Source: Glandiceps talaboti | Taxonomy: Eukaryota; Hemichordata; Enteropneusta; Spengelidae | Assembly: GCF_964340395.1 (NCBI RefSeq) | Contig: NC_135566.1 | Location: forward strand, 14,038,501 to 14,102,500 | DNA: 64,000 nucleotides | Direction of reading: 5' to 3' | In this document: positions 39,961-51,004 of the stretch, one piece after another | How positions within the stretch are numbered: position 1 is the first letter of the stretch | Layout of the letters: each line of letters begins with the position of its first letter | Program-made: the position numbers and the translations under genes | Notes under the pieces: generated by a model | The model's database searches: none | What the model saw: only the letters and a program-made list of their open reading frames with translations | Told to the model about the DNA's origin: nothing

Positions 39961-40212
39961 TTTGTGACATCATTGACCTGAGTAGAAAGTTTAGCTACTT
40001 ACCAAAAGACCAGTCACTTCTGTGAATGTTAACAGAGCAGTATAAATTTCAGGTTGCACAACTTGTGTTGATGAACTGATACAAAATGGCGTCAAATCTC
40101 TCATGTGACACAGCACAACAAAATATTAAAAAGAGAAACAGACAAACTAAACATCAGTTTTCTCTCTAAAGCTTTGCAGAGATGTTTACAAACAGTGACC
40201 TTATATTTAAAC

Positions 40213-40355
40213 CTATAGGTATAACCAATCTGATTAATATCCAATGTAGTACACGAGTGCTCACAAAAGAACGAATGACAGTAAACGTAACAGCCAAAAA
40301 CAAAATTGTGACATGTACACTACATCGGATTTTAATCAGATTAAGGTATAACTGA
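40213..40355. mobile_element. MITE with about 27-base inverted ends
   Basis: The ends ACCAATCTGATTAATATCC and GGATTTTAATCAGATTAAGG are inverted copies, flanked on both sides by GGTATA-like sequence that may be a TATA target duplication. The left part of 28784-28860 and bits near 1050 (CATCGGATTTTAATCAG) belong to the same family. Confidence 0.75.
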
Positions 40356-40663
40356 TTCTCAAATATGGTGCACAATATGATTAATTTACATTGGTATCTT
40401 CAACGGAGACACAAACTTTGAAATTTAAAATGTGCAAATATTGTGAAACATGGTTATTTTTTCAACGTGTATGTTAATGTCATATATTACATATTAATAT
40501 GTCTTATTTTATTAGAGAATTATTCCTGAAATAAATTATACTGATAATGCAGATTTGATCGGTGTGTTTTTAATGCGTAAATATTTTATTATGTTGTGGG
40601 TTGTGTATTAGGGCTCTGGAATGATGTAGGGAATCCTTAGATGTTAGATGATTAGATGTTATA

Positions 40664-40785
40664 TTTCTCAATATTTTTCTTCATTCAGCCAAGGAAAATA
40701 TGGGTGACCTAAGGGGCCTTGTCACTACCAGTCGCTAGTAATTAGGTCATAAGTAATTTCTGACTGAATTAAGAAAAATATTGGT
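40664..40785. mobile_element. MITE related to 10493-10640
   Basis: Inverted ends CAATATTTTTCTTCATTCAG and CTGAATTAAGAAAAATATTG, with a centre GGTGACCTAAGGGGCCTTGTC matching the other copy. Confidence 0.75.
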
Positions 40786-41289
40786 GAATAATTTAATTGT
40801 ACCTCCTCAAGCATAATTCATGAAAAATCGAGAAAAATAATGGTGATTTGGAACGTTTTGACCCCTGACCCATGTCGACCACCACAGAACTAAGTGACAT
40901 GTACACATGGGTTGTTGTGATGTAGAACAACCAGGGTATATAATCCATATTTTCTGTTCAAAGACAATATCTTGGCTAGAGCATGGTATAATTGAAAATA
41001 TACACAGTCACCATAATATCTGATCTTTCTTGAATAAATTCCTGCAGTAATGATGGTTCATTTGTATGCTACATAAAATATTATTTGGCTCAGATTCCTT
41101 TTTTTTCATGCCCCCCCCCCCCCACATGAAATACATAATGCAGCTGCAAATAACAATAGAATCAGGTAGTAAAGACTATTCATTTGACATAGTCGATTGC
41201 ACAACACACCCACCACCTTCAACTCCCCGCCAACGTCTCGAAATAAACAAGTACTATTTTTTGAAAATCCATACCGTTGGGGGCGCTGT

Positions 41290-41830
41290 TTAAAAGACGT
41301 CCCCCATCTCGTTATCGGTCACTCCGATGGGGTGCACGTCCAACTCGGCCCATTTCCAACTCGGCCCACCGTCTGTCAACTCGGCCCACCAACTCGGCCC
41401 ACCGTCTGTCAACTCGGCCCACCAACTCGGCCCACTCTCTGTCAACTTGACTATAGATATTTAGTCCGCTATTCGTCAATTCGTAAATAGTCAAGATGTA
41501 CAACTCGACGTGATTGTAACTTCAAAACCGAAACACTTTGAAATAAATGATTGCGTTTATTACTAACGTATCGCCCACTTCGACACGACATGCACTCTAA
41601 AATGGGTTGATCTTTTTTATTAATCGTTGAAAATGACAGAAACATTTTCGTCATGACGTGCGTGGGCCGAGTTGGCATGTAAATGGGCCGAGTTGGCATG
41701 TAAATGTGCTGAGTTGGCATGTGAATGGGCCGAGTTGGCGATGGGACGAGTTGGCAATGGGCCGAGTTGGTCCTACCCCCTCCGATGGTGCGTAGGTCAG
41801 AGAGGATTGTTGCCATGTGACGTGTATGAA
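41290..41830. mobile_element. Fold-back element whose arms are inverted minisatellites
   Basis: The left arm (41335-41450) is an array of CAACTCGGCCCAcc units; the right arm (41660-41775) is an array of GGGCCGAGTTGG units, the reverse complement, with different spacers (CGTCTGT on the left, CATGTAAAT on the right). Outside the arrays, CTCCGATGG occurs at both ends (41323 and 41780), in the same orientation. The centre (41450-41660) has CpGs and no open frame of note. Structurally it resembles FB-type fold-back transposons. Confidence 0.7.
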
Positions 41831-42843
41831 GTCATCTTAAGTAAGTACGACAATCCCCAGTGGACGTGACCTCTGCCAGTGCTGGAGTTTAGAAGATCAC
41901 GACACTGTCAACCTTTGTGAAGTATAAGGTACTGTTTGACCGTAAGTTAATACAATATACACACCGTCTCCATGGAAAGCGGCTGCAAAACGCCCCCATC
42001 ACAAATCACATGATTCTAGCAATGACACTTACAAAATTTGTGGAACTGTTTATGTTATGTAATTTGCAACTAGAAACCCGTTACATCATAGACATCGTAT
42101 TCCACAGTGCATTCCGTGTATTCGGTTGCTACTGATGGCATGATCACTTGTCAGGGTGACAAAACGGGCCATGGGAGATGCCCCCCCCCCCTCCGGCCCC
42201 GGGAATAGGTCATTTGAACCCCATCATTTCGACCGCCAATTCCAGATAACCCTGGTCACTTCCATGCTATAAGCATGGAAAAATTGTATGCTATACAATT
42301 AAAAAAAAATTCCATACAGATTGATTCAAATGCCTGGCACACTGTCCTTGAAACTTATCATTTGCCAACAACAACAACACAACCACTCAACTTAGAATTG
42401 AACATTTTGTGTAACTTGACGCAACAAGGCTGAAGTGGGACCACTGGGAGCCCATGAATTGTGTTACAAATAAACAAATAAATAAATAAAAAATAAGCAT
42501 ACATAAACAAGCAAAATACACATGGGTAAATGTATAGCCTGGAATCCATGCAGATAGGAGTTTTGAATTGGAAATCAAAATTGAAAATCACCAATCACCT
42601 GTACTCTAAGCTAGGGTAAATGTAATAATATAATTTTCAACTCATGGATACCCTAACTATCTATCCATACATAGATGTATATATTGTATATACAGGCATG
42701 TATACTATTGAAATGATATATACTCTGATAAATAGAACTCGATCATCATCTATTTCATTGCATTTTTTTTACAGATCGTTCACTCAATCCAATGGTAACA
42801 TAGTTATATATGTACTTTACTCACCTAGTGTATCTTGGTGTAT

Positions 42844-42996
42844 TTACTTATGATATAGACACACACATACACACACCCACGTAGTAAATGCACACATACA
42901 CATGCACACACACATGTACATGTAGTACACACGCATGCACACACATACACACACATATATTAGTACAGTGACACATACACACATGCAACTACACAG

Positions 42997-43031
<35 letters not shown>
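42844..43031. repeat. (CA)-rich degenerate microsatellite
   Basis: About 190 bases of ACAC/CATA repeats, with a pure CA run at its right end, ending about 210 bases before the TANGO2 start exon. Confidence 0.95.
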
Positions 43032-43032
<1 letters not shown>

Positions 43033-43243
43033 TGCTCAGTGTTTTCTTTAATTTCTGCAGATGCAGAATCATAAACTCCTAAAAAGTTTTGATACGTCTG
43101 GAGTGATCAAAATTAAGCTACAGTAATAAATAATGTGTATATTTTTAAAAAGTCTATCTTATTTATATACAGGTGGTGTGGTATATATCTTTATATACAC
43201 GAAGCATAGAATCAGTCTGGAACTAAAATCTTAACAGACCATC

Positions 43244-43422
43244 ATGTGTCTTTTATTTCTGAAACTGGATCCTAATCCTCCCTCCGATGGTTACAAATTG
43301 ATTTTAGCGTCAAATAGAGATGAAACATTAGACCGTCCAACAAAACCAGCTGATTGGTGGGTAGATAACTCCAATATTCTGAGTGGTAAGTATAGTGCCT
43401 GCCATCTGTAGTTAAGTAGTGT

Positions 43423-43453
<31 letters not shown>

Positions 43454-46400
43454 GGTTACTTCTTAAAAAGTTTTACCACATCATAAAACTCATTACAACA
43501 TCTGAAATACACCAGGTGACATTATAATGATAATACATATTTGCATGTGTTTTTGAAAAGATAGACTAAGCATTAAAATTTTTTTTTTTTTTAAATGTCA
43601 GAACAATCTTCCAGAATTCAAAGGTTGAAATCTTTATACCTACATAGTATGTGCAATATTTGTTGTTGTTGGTGAAAATGATAACAAACTGGTTTTCATC
43701 GCAATGTGAGAAACATCAAAGTTTGCAGTGTGATGAGAATTTGCTGTGTGTTTAGCTAGTGGCATCAATCAGTCAGAGAATTTCTAGAGCTCCTGTATCC
43801 AATATGAAGTATATCTGTGTACAGCTCTGAACTTTAAAAGTTCAGAGCTGTACACTGATATATTGAAAACTTTCACGAATAAGTATGTTTTAGGCATTGA
43901 CTGTGGGTGTTTGTCGAAAGCTCCAGCGGCCATTTGTTCCAAAGACGCAGTGCAGCAAGTGAGATAGTACGGCCACCAAAAGAATTAAGTCTTTAATTGG
44001 ATTCAAACTGTAAATGTTTGTCCGTTGACCAAGTGTGCGGAGATTAGGCTTTTCATGGAGAGTGTCTGTGATACATGTATTAAGTAAGGTGGTGAAAGAC
44101 CATGCAATACTTTATAGGTGGTCAGGAGAACATTGTAATCAATTCTGTAGTGTACTGGCATGTCAAAATTGGCTTAGAAGACACACTGCATTGTATATAT
44201 ATCTTTACAATCTTATAGTTGAAACGTTGTTCTCATGTTGTTTGAGGGTCTTGAAATGTTGTTCTCTTCTTTGAGTCTATGAGTGTAAAAGGATGAATCA
44301 TACAGAAAGTAGCTAACATACTGTATTATTAATTTTGGATTCCTGATTTCTGTCATCATTTTTTCCAGGTTTGGATCAAACACAAGGCAAGGTAGGGGGA
44401 ACGTGGCTTGGGATAACACGGACTGGGAAATTTGCAACATTGTTGAATATTCTAAGTGATGTTGTAGATCCTAATGCCAAGGGAAGAGGTAAGACATTCG
44501 TGTCTCATTACTGTGATGTTAATATCGTGTACACAATTGTGTTTTATCTGACGATCAACAAGTTGTGCTGAGATAATTGGTTGCTTAATTTCGGTCGTTA
44601 GTATACAAACAGTGACTCTAGATGTAGACAAAGCAGCTGTTGGACGCATAGTGAATTTCATTATGCTCATCACGAACTCATTTTCCGAGTGAGTTATTTT
44701 CGGCCAATACTGTTACATGTTGTGGAAAATCCTTAAATCCCAGGTCCTTAAATGATTACTTCGGGATCCATAGGCAAATCAATGCAACAGGCAGTTTACT
44801 TGGTACATAAGTGGCTTAAACTGTAAGATATGTCGTGTCGTTCTGCTCTCACCAACTGGGATTTGACCGATGTCTGAGGGCGCCCCAGCACGGTGTATCT
44901 TACAGACTAACAATTCGCAGAGCTATTCTCAAAATGAGATTGAGCAACACATTATATCACCAAAGATACTGTTATGATTAGCTGAATAATATGAAGTAGA
45001 TTTTTTGATTCCATCAATTCAGTGTTGTAAGTTTGTTTTTACATGTTCTTTTTTTTCATTTCTTAGGTTCACTGATTTCCAATTTTTTGAAGGGTAACGA
45101 CGAAAGTCTATCATATTTACAACAAGTGTCTTCAGAGGGTGAATTATATAATGCATTTAATCTGTTAGTGTGTGATCTTACAAGGTAATGTCAGTGATAT
45201 TACGGATCTAGACAATATCAAATATCATGTCATCCTTATCAAACAAGATCATGTCATATTACATTGTGGATTGTCATTATCAACCAAGGTCATGTCATAT
45301 CAACATTGTAGATTGTCATTATCAAACAAGATCAAGGTTTGGAAATTGGGTCTGTGAACTTAATACACAATAACTTAATGCTGGCTGGTCAACGTTACAT
45401 CCAACCAGGTTTAGATTCTCATGGTAGGATTTAGCTTTAATTTCAACATAGAAATTCCTCATTTTTAACATCACCTGTTTTTCTTTCTGTCGCTGTAACA
45501 GGATGAATTCACAGTCGTCACTTGGTTACTATAGCAACAAGACTGGCAAGGATCCAGAATTATTAAGTCCAGGTAATATGCATATCAAAAAACAAAAGAA
45601 ACACTTTGAAAAGTAGGACTAGGGAGAAACTTAAGTTACAAAGAAAGAAGTAGGGTTGAAATACACTGTAGTTCACTGGCGTGTAGATCAGTTAGGTAAT
45701 TTGACACCTGAGTCATTTCCAAATTACACCATCAGAGGGCAGTATTCACTGTAATGTTTGTACAACATCATTAAATGGTCATTTTACGAAACTCTATCTT
45801 TCAGCTGAAAACATTGTTTGTCATATTACTGCAAAAATGATACTGTAAGTTTTTAATCGTAAATACTTTCACCATAACAGGAGATAATTTCACCTAAAAT
45901 GTAAACAATGATATTGTGCCACTTCCAGGAATTCATGGCCTATGCAATTCAACTATAGACAAACCATGGAAGAAATGTGTGATTGGTAAAGATAGATTTA
46001 CTGATATAGTGAATGGCGCCACCATAGGTGATAAAGAGAAATTAATGGATCACTTAGTTGAGCTTATGAGTGACCAAACTCCGTAAGTACCAGTAATCCT
46101 TTGTATGGATGACTTTGTGCATAACTATAGATGAGTTTCATCTCTGGAAGCGACTGCTATCGAAAAAAATGGAATAAAAGTGATACCGTTACTTAAAAAT
46201 TTATCTCATTTCTAATTCTACCAAACTAACAGCTATACTATGGCAGCTACTCATGATTTTTGCATAATGAAATATGCAAATTAACAGCTTTCTGCATAAT
46301 AAAGTATGCAAATTAACATTTCTGCATAATAACATATGCAAATTAACATATTTCTGCATAGCAAAATATGCAAATTAATGTCTTTCTGCATAATAAAGTA

Positions 46401-48119
46401 TGCAAATTAACATTTCTACTTTAAAAAAATATGCAAACTAACATCTTTCTACATAGTAAAATATGCAAATTAATATCTCTGCATAGTAAAGTATGCAACT
46501 GACAAAGTCTAACACTAGATGGCACTGTTTGTTGTGAAGAGCACTTCTCTTTGTATTTGTGTTAAAATGAGCACCTCTCTCTCAATCACCAGACACCCAG
46601 ACCAGGCCATAGGTCAAATGTGTGCTGGAAGTCTTGAGCCAAAACTTCAAGAGGATAGAAGTGCAATATATGTTCACTCCCCTGGTAGTAACTATGGCAC
46701 AAGGTGATTTAGTCATTTTATCCATCGAACTGACACCCCTGTGAATAATAGATTATCTGCTGTGAAAACAAAACTTTGGGATGAACCATTACATTATATG
46801 GGATATCAACCCAACAAAATGCAGAAAATTTCATAGGGAAATATCTTTAGAATTGATTTCATCCAACATAAGGAAAAGTTCACCCTAGAAGTCTTGTTTC
46901 ATGGCAGAAACCATTATTATCAAAGGGGGTTACCATATCGCTGAAACTTATCTTGGTCTATACACCAGGTACAGTGACACAAGGCCAAAGGAACAAAATG
47001 GCGCCTTACCTGATTTAGCAGTGCAAGGCCTTGGAAAAATCCTAGTCAGGTTACCAAATTATGGAACAAGGTAGTGTTATATCGAACTTGTACTCAGCTT
47101 TGACCTTTCAACTTTGTACCTGACTTTTATAGTTCTCAACTTTGACCTTTCAACTTTTTTCCTGACTTTTATAGTTCTCAACTTGACCTTTCACCCTTGT
47201 ACCTGACAGTTATAGTACCCAACTCTGACCTTTTTTCTATTTCATCAACGCGGATGTAGAAAACATTAAAATATTTTGGTAAAGAAGTGCATTAAAATAT
47301 TTTTTTTAATACAAAGTTAGAAAATAATTATAGCTTGTTTTATATCAGACAATTTTAAAGAAATTTAAAAAATTGTTTGAATTTAGTGGACTTCATAAAT
47401 TGATTATGTTTTCTGTCACCTGACTTGAATAAAGAGAGAACGTATATTCTGTGTTATATTGTTATATTGAAATTTCAGGTCGAACCAGTTTCTATGGTAA
47501 TAATTTTGAGCTGAAAATGATTAAAAGATCTATGAGAAATTTATCTGTAAAAGAGGCAAAACCCCAGAGTTTCTGTCACAATTTTAATGAGATTTAGGTA
47601 AAAGTGTACAACGTTTATGCACAGGAAGAGATATATGGAATTATCTTTGTCCTGAAAGTGCTAACTTAAGACTGGGCAGAATTCTATGATTGATTAAAAC
47701 AGACATTTTAATGACTGGGTGGGCGGATTCGTTTGGATTTGAAATTTTTTACCAGCTCCTCGGCCAGCTGTTGGGTAAAGAGATTTTCAGATTGAAACCC
47801 AATTGAAAGCCTTTAGACTAAAGTATACTGTGCCACACCGACAGACAAATCATGTGACAGTCATGTGACAGGGAAAGTTTTCATAATGAATGCGTCAGAA
47901 AAGTATGATTTGTTTACTGTGTCCAATATCCATCAAACTTTTTTGTAAACTTTGATAAATTCATGTAGCTGTTTATTTTTCAGGACACACACAATTATCT
48001 TGGTGGATGCATCTAACAAAGTTACTTATTTGGAAAAAACCCTGACTGAACCGATTGATGAGAAGAACTTTCAGTGGACAACAAATATGTACAATTTTGA
48101 TATACAAAATAACCAATGA
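43244..48119 (+). CDS. TANGO2: TANGO2 (NRDE domain protein)
   Basis: TANGO2 belongs to the NRDE family, which has an Ntn-hydrolase-like fold; it is linked to haem trafficking, mitochondrial lipid homeostasis and Golgi organisation. Exons: 43244-43385, 44369-44488, 45067-45184, 45502-45572, 45929-46082, then 46593-46703 and/or 46969-47070, then 47984-48119. All splice phases agree; the acceptor six bases before the ATG implies an upstream untranslated exon. With the first version of exon 6 the protein has 283 residues, with the second 280 (human 276). It begins MCLLFLKLDP, keeping the near-terminal Cys of the family, then has LILASNRDE (the NRDE name motif), GGTWLGITRTGKFATLLN, LYNAFNLLVCDL and YGTRTHTIILVD. 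It ends QNNQ then TGA at 48117-48119. Introns carry a LINE remnant, a MITE and several minisatellites. Confidence 0.95.
43421..43456. repeat. (GT)n followed by a G homopolymer
   Basis: A GT run passes directly into about 18-20 G, just inside TANGO2 intron 1. One of many long G or C tracts in this window. Confidence 0.97.
43811..43861. repeat. 51-bp near-perfect palindrome
   Basis: ATATCTGTGTACAGC on the left mirrors GCTGTACACTGATAT on the right, with a fully paired core CTCTGAACTTT/AAAGTTCAGAG. Almost no loop remains, so it could extrude as a cruciform. It sits about 45 bases from the LINE remnant. Confidence 0.85.
43905..44175 (-). pseudogene. LINE reverse-transcriptase C-terminal remnant
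   Basis: On the minus strand one reads YNVLLTTYKVLHGLSPPYL and, further on, GRTISLAALRLWNKWPLELS. These are the typical C-terminal blocks of L2/CR1-like non-LTR reverse transcriptases (…Y K.L.G..P.YL… and …A.RLWN.LP…). A gap and frame changes lie between them. It is an inactive fragment in TANGO2 intron 1. Confidence 0.8.
44817..44909. mobile_element. MITE copy, CTGTAAG family
   Basis: Inverted ends AAACTGTAAGATATGTCGTG and CACGGTGTATCTTACAGACT and the shared GAGGGCGCCCC body. TANGO2 intron 2. Confidence 0.85.
45226..45335. repeat. Short tandem duplication in TANGO2 intron 3
   Basis: About two units of TTATCAAACAAGATCATGTC plus ATA...CATTGTGGATTGTCA, beginning 40 bases after the exon 3 donor. 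Confidence 0.8.
46250..46500. repeat. Minisatellite, unit about 31 bases, carrying ATGCAAAT
   Basis: About eight units of TCTGCATAATAAAGTATGC plus AAATTAACATT. Most contain the octamer ATGCAAAT, the POU-factor site. It ends about 90 bases before TANGO2 exon 6a. Confidence 0.92.
46593..46703 (+). CDS. TANGO2: TANGO2 exon 6, version a
   Basis: This 111-base exon (phase 2 in, phase 2 out) begins HPDQAIGQMCAG and ends SAIYVHSPGSNYGTR. It follows a good pyrimidine tract, CTCTCTCTCAATCACCAG, and has a weak donor, GTGATT. It corresponds to the human segment that ends in PGYGTR and is the full-length match of the two versions. Confidence 0.88.
46969..47070 (+). CDS. TANGO2: TANGO2 exon 6, version b (alternative)
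   Basis: This 102-base exon has the same phases as version a. It begins YSDTRPKEQNGALPDLAV and ends KILVRLPNYGTR. Acceptor CTATACACCAG, donor GTAGTG. It encodes the same part of the fold as version a and is followed by the same downstream exon, so the two look like mutually exclusive alternatives. The frame is intact and the key NYGTR ending is kept, which argues against a dead duplicate. Confidence 0.75.
47084..47235. repeat. Minisatellite, unit about 45 bases, after TANGO2 exon 6b
   Basis: Three to four imperfect units of CTCAACTTTGACCTTTC, AACTTTGTACCTGAC and TTTTATAGTT. It begins 14 bases after the exon 6b donor. Confidence 0.88.
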
Positions 48120-48127
48120 AAGTTTCT

Positions 48128-48368
48128 GATTGGTTAGACTACATGACATAGAAAGGAGAGCTTGTCTGATTGGATGGTTTAGGGATGACATCATAGACAG
48201 GAGAGCTTTTTTGATTGGATGGTTTAGGGATGACATCATAGACAGGAGAGCTTGTCTGATTGGATAGCAGGAATGACATCATAGCCAGGGAGACTTGTCT
48301 GATTGGATAACAGGAATGACATCATAGGCTGTGAGATTTGTCTGATGTGATTGGCTAGCAGGGATGAC
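48128..48368. repeat. Minisatellite, unit about 40-47 bases, in the TANGO2 3' UTR
   Basis: About five units of GACAGGAGAGCTTGTCTG, ATTGGATGG and GATGACATCATA, starting within 10-15 bases of the stop codon, so very likely transcribed in the 3' UTR. Confidence 0.92.
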
Positions 48369-48739
48369 ATACAACTGCCGACATCAGACCGTGGACAATC
48401 GAAACCTTTTACAAACAGGGGAAGTATGATTTCGATTAATAGTACTTGACACAGTATGTTGGAAGTACAGAGACTTGTATTACATTCCATCATTTGATAG
48501 AACAGTTTTATGGCCCCCTTTACATAATAGTCAACATTCACAAACAAATTTCCAGTTCCCCATGCATTTCATGTACACATAAAGATGCCATAAAACTGTT
48601 CTTATCAAACCATGGTGTGTAATACAAGTCTCCACTGTTTCAACATACTGAGCCAAGTGTTATTAATCCAATTCATTTGTTTACTTTTTCTGTTTGCAAC
48701 ACGTTCCATTCTTTCATGGTCTGATGTCGGCAGTTGTAC
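48369..48739. mobile_element. Fold-back element A1 in TANGO2 3' flank
   Basis: The ends ACAACTGCCGACATCAGACC and GGTCTGATGTCGGCAGTTGT are perfect inverted copies, and the similarity continues through arms of about 150 bases (GAACAGTTTTATGGC against GCCATAAAACTGTTC). A related element lies at 55190-55515. It follows the 3' UTR minisatellite directly. Confidence 0.9.
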
Positions 48740-48941
48740 ATGATCCAGCAAGATGATTGATGAAAATAATTTCTCAAAAAGTCAAGTGTACAAGAAAGAT
48801 TCTACAAGTATTCTTTAATCAAAATATTACAACAATTCTATGCCAAACCATTTTATCCTCAACAACCACTAGCAATTTACCAGACTTTGTCACACAGCAA
48901 TCATTTTCAGTCACATTTTTTAAAATTCTGAACATAAATTG

Positions 48942-48947
48942 AATAAA
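48942..48947 (+). terminator. Candidate TANGO2 polyadenylation signal
   Basis: AATAAA about 820 bases after the TANGO2 stop; another is at 49053-49058. If either is used, the fold-back element A1 is within the 3' UTR. Confidence 0.35.
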
Positions 48948-49290
48948 ACAACCTCAATTGATGAATGATGTGAGGTCAGGTGTTATGAACAAATGTTACC
49001 CTAATGGACTCTATACAAGATACAATATTTGTACATTTTGGTGTATATACAGAATAAAACACCTGGTAATCATATACATTTTGTAATTGTGAAAAGTGTA
49101 TACATGTATGTTTTGGTGTGTAAAATTTGTCCTTAGTTTTATACAGATACATGTCGATGAAAAGTACTTTTAAAAAGACTGGTACCCACTAGCAAATCTG
49201 AAAAGTTCCCTTCTACTCTCTATGAGTATGAATAGCAGCATTATTGGTACTACAGTTAGCTATTTGTACAGTACCTCTGCAAATTGAAAT

Positions 49291-49304
49291 GGCGCCCTCT
49301 AGTG
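49291..49304 (-). promoter_or_regulatory. CTCF-like motif between convergent genes
   Basis: Read on the minus strand this is CACTAGAGGGCGCC, an excellent match to the core of the bilaterian CTCF consensus. It lies between the 3' ends of TANGO2 and TMEM132, where an insulator would make sense. Weaker AGAGGGCGCTG relatives occur at 21253, 21678 and 57597. Confidence 0.4.
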
Positions 49305-51004
49305 TCAAGTGTACCCTGACCTGCTTCATATTGAAAGGGCATCCTATGGTGGCAGGTGGGGGTGCGTGACTTCCTGAGTTAGTTCTTGTTCTCACAAAAA
49401 TGTGGTTTGACAGATAAACAAAGTAACATCAGCACCATAAACGGGCTGTTTTAATCTTGGCCTAGTCTAGTTCCTATACGGTATCATTACCATTTACACC
49501 TCCACTTGCAGTATATTCAAAGTCGTTACTCTAGAAGTCCTGAGATGCAAGAGATGCAATTTAAAATTCATCTACAGCCACCCACACAGTTATTAACATC
49601 ATGTCTTTGTTAATCAATCTCAGAATTCTAACCAATAACACAGTCTCTCGTAAAGTTGGTGTTTATTGAGGTAGTTAAGTAATGTCCAAGTATGGTATAT
49701 TTCCCAGTTCAGGATGTTTCTTTACACACTGCTTAGGTCACTGTAACAGTTGGGGTTCACTGATTGGATGAATAACGTTTTGTGCTGATTGGGGGACATT
49801 GACCAGGCGTGGTTTAGTTAGAAACTTAGCCTGACATTGGTTTATAATATGTTAAGAGTGAACCAAAAGAACCTCTTTTTTTTCAAGGGGGGGGGGGGGG
49901 GGGGGGGGTTCCATGCAATCTCAAATCAACACACACAAAAGATAGATTGCAAAACATAAGTGTTCACGATAACAGCAAACATATACTTATCACACTAACA
50001 ACAACCAACTACAACACTGTGTACTTTTACAGTCAACACAAATATTCACTCAGAAAACTGACAGAACACAAAGAGCTGACTTTGACAAACTGTAATTTAT
50101 TTGACAACAAAAAAAGCTCTCTCCATGTCATGTTGGAATATTCATTTACAATAGACACAGACAAGACGAAAAAAATTTACCGTCTTCTTCAACAGCGAGG
50201 TTTTTGGCTTTAACCCTCTCCATCAACAGGTTAAATAGGTATCGAAGAATACTTGTATATATTACAAAAGGAGGCATGAGGGGAATCGAGAAGAAGAAAA
50301 AACCAGCGGACCGATAAAGGTACAAAAAAGACTGGTGGGTCAGATCGGTCTTGGCACAGAGACAATGAGAGGAGTTGAACAGCCTATGTACACATTAAAT
50401 AGCACAATATATAAATACAATGAAAGTCACTTTTTTTTGTCTAAGTATAGCATGTAGCAGCTATGTTGCTTCATTTTACATCTTTCGTCTTGCTCCAACT
50501 GTACAGATTTGTATGTATGGACTCGCACAGCCAGAGGGATAGGTGGATTCTAGTTCCAGACCTTTCCTGGAATATTATCATCTTCTTTTTTGTCATGGAT
50601 ACAAGGGAATACATCTAGAAGATGATGCTTTATTTTCATCACACATAAAAAAGAAACTATGCCCCCCCCCCCAATATCAGTACATTTTAAAACCATTTTG
50701 GTATCATTCTATTTTCTGAAATGATTGACAAATAAAATTACATAAAATTGAACTTGCGAACCTAATTCCCCCCAAATCCTTCTCATTTCAAACCTTTCTC
50801 TTCCTACAATTTAGTTTCATTCAAATTTTTGAGACATTTTTGAGACGACCGACAAATTCTGAACATAGACGTTGCTTTTAGCAGAAGAAGAATTGCCTTC
50901 AACACTTTTGGCACATTATAGTAACAGTACAGAAAAGAAACATACCAGAGGTAATGCTTATACGCAAAGTAGGAATCATCAGAAAGTCATGCTCCCCTTT
51001 GTAA

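Larger units (their letters stand above)
34998..43237. other. RABGEF1 3' flank and repeat-rich intergenic region
   Basis: No coding exon is seen on either strand. A plausible RABGEF1 polyadenylation signal AATAAA lies at 36147-36152. The rest holds a (CA)n array, MITE copies (37337, 38833, 40213, 40664), a 25-base minisatellite (39765), an inverted minisatellite element (41290) and homopolymeric C tracts (41107-41123, 42181-42192). The TANGO2 promoter must lie in the last few kilobases, but its 5' untranslated exon could not be placed. Confidence 0.6.
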
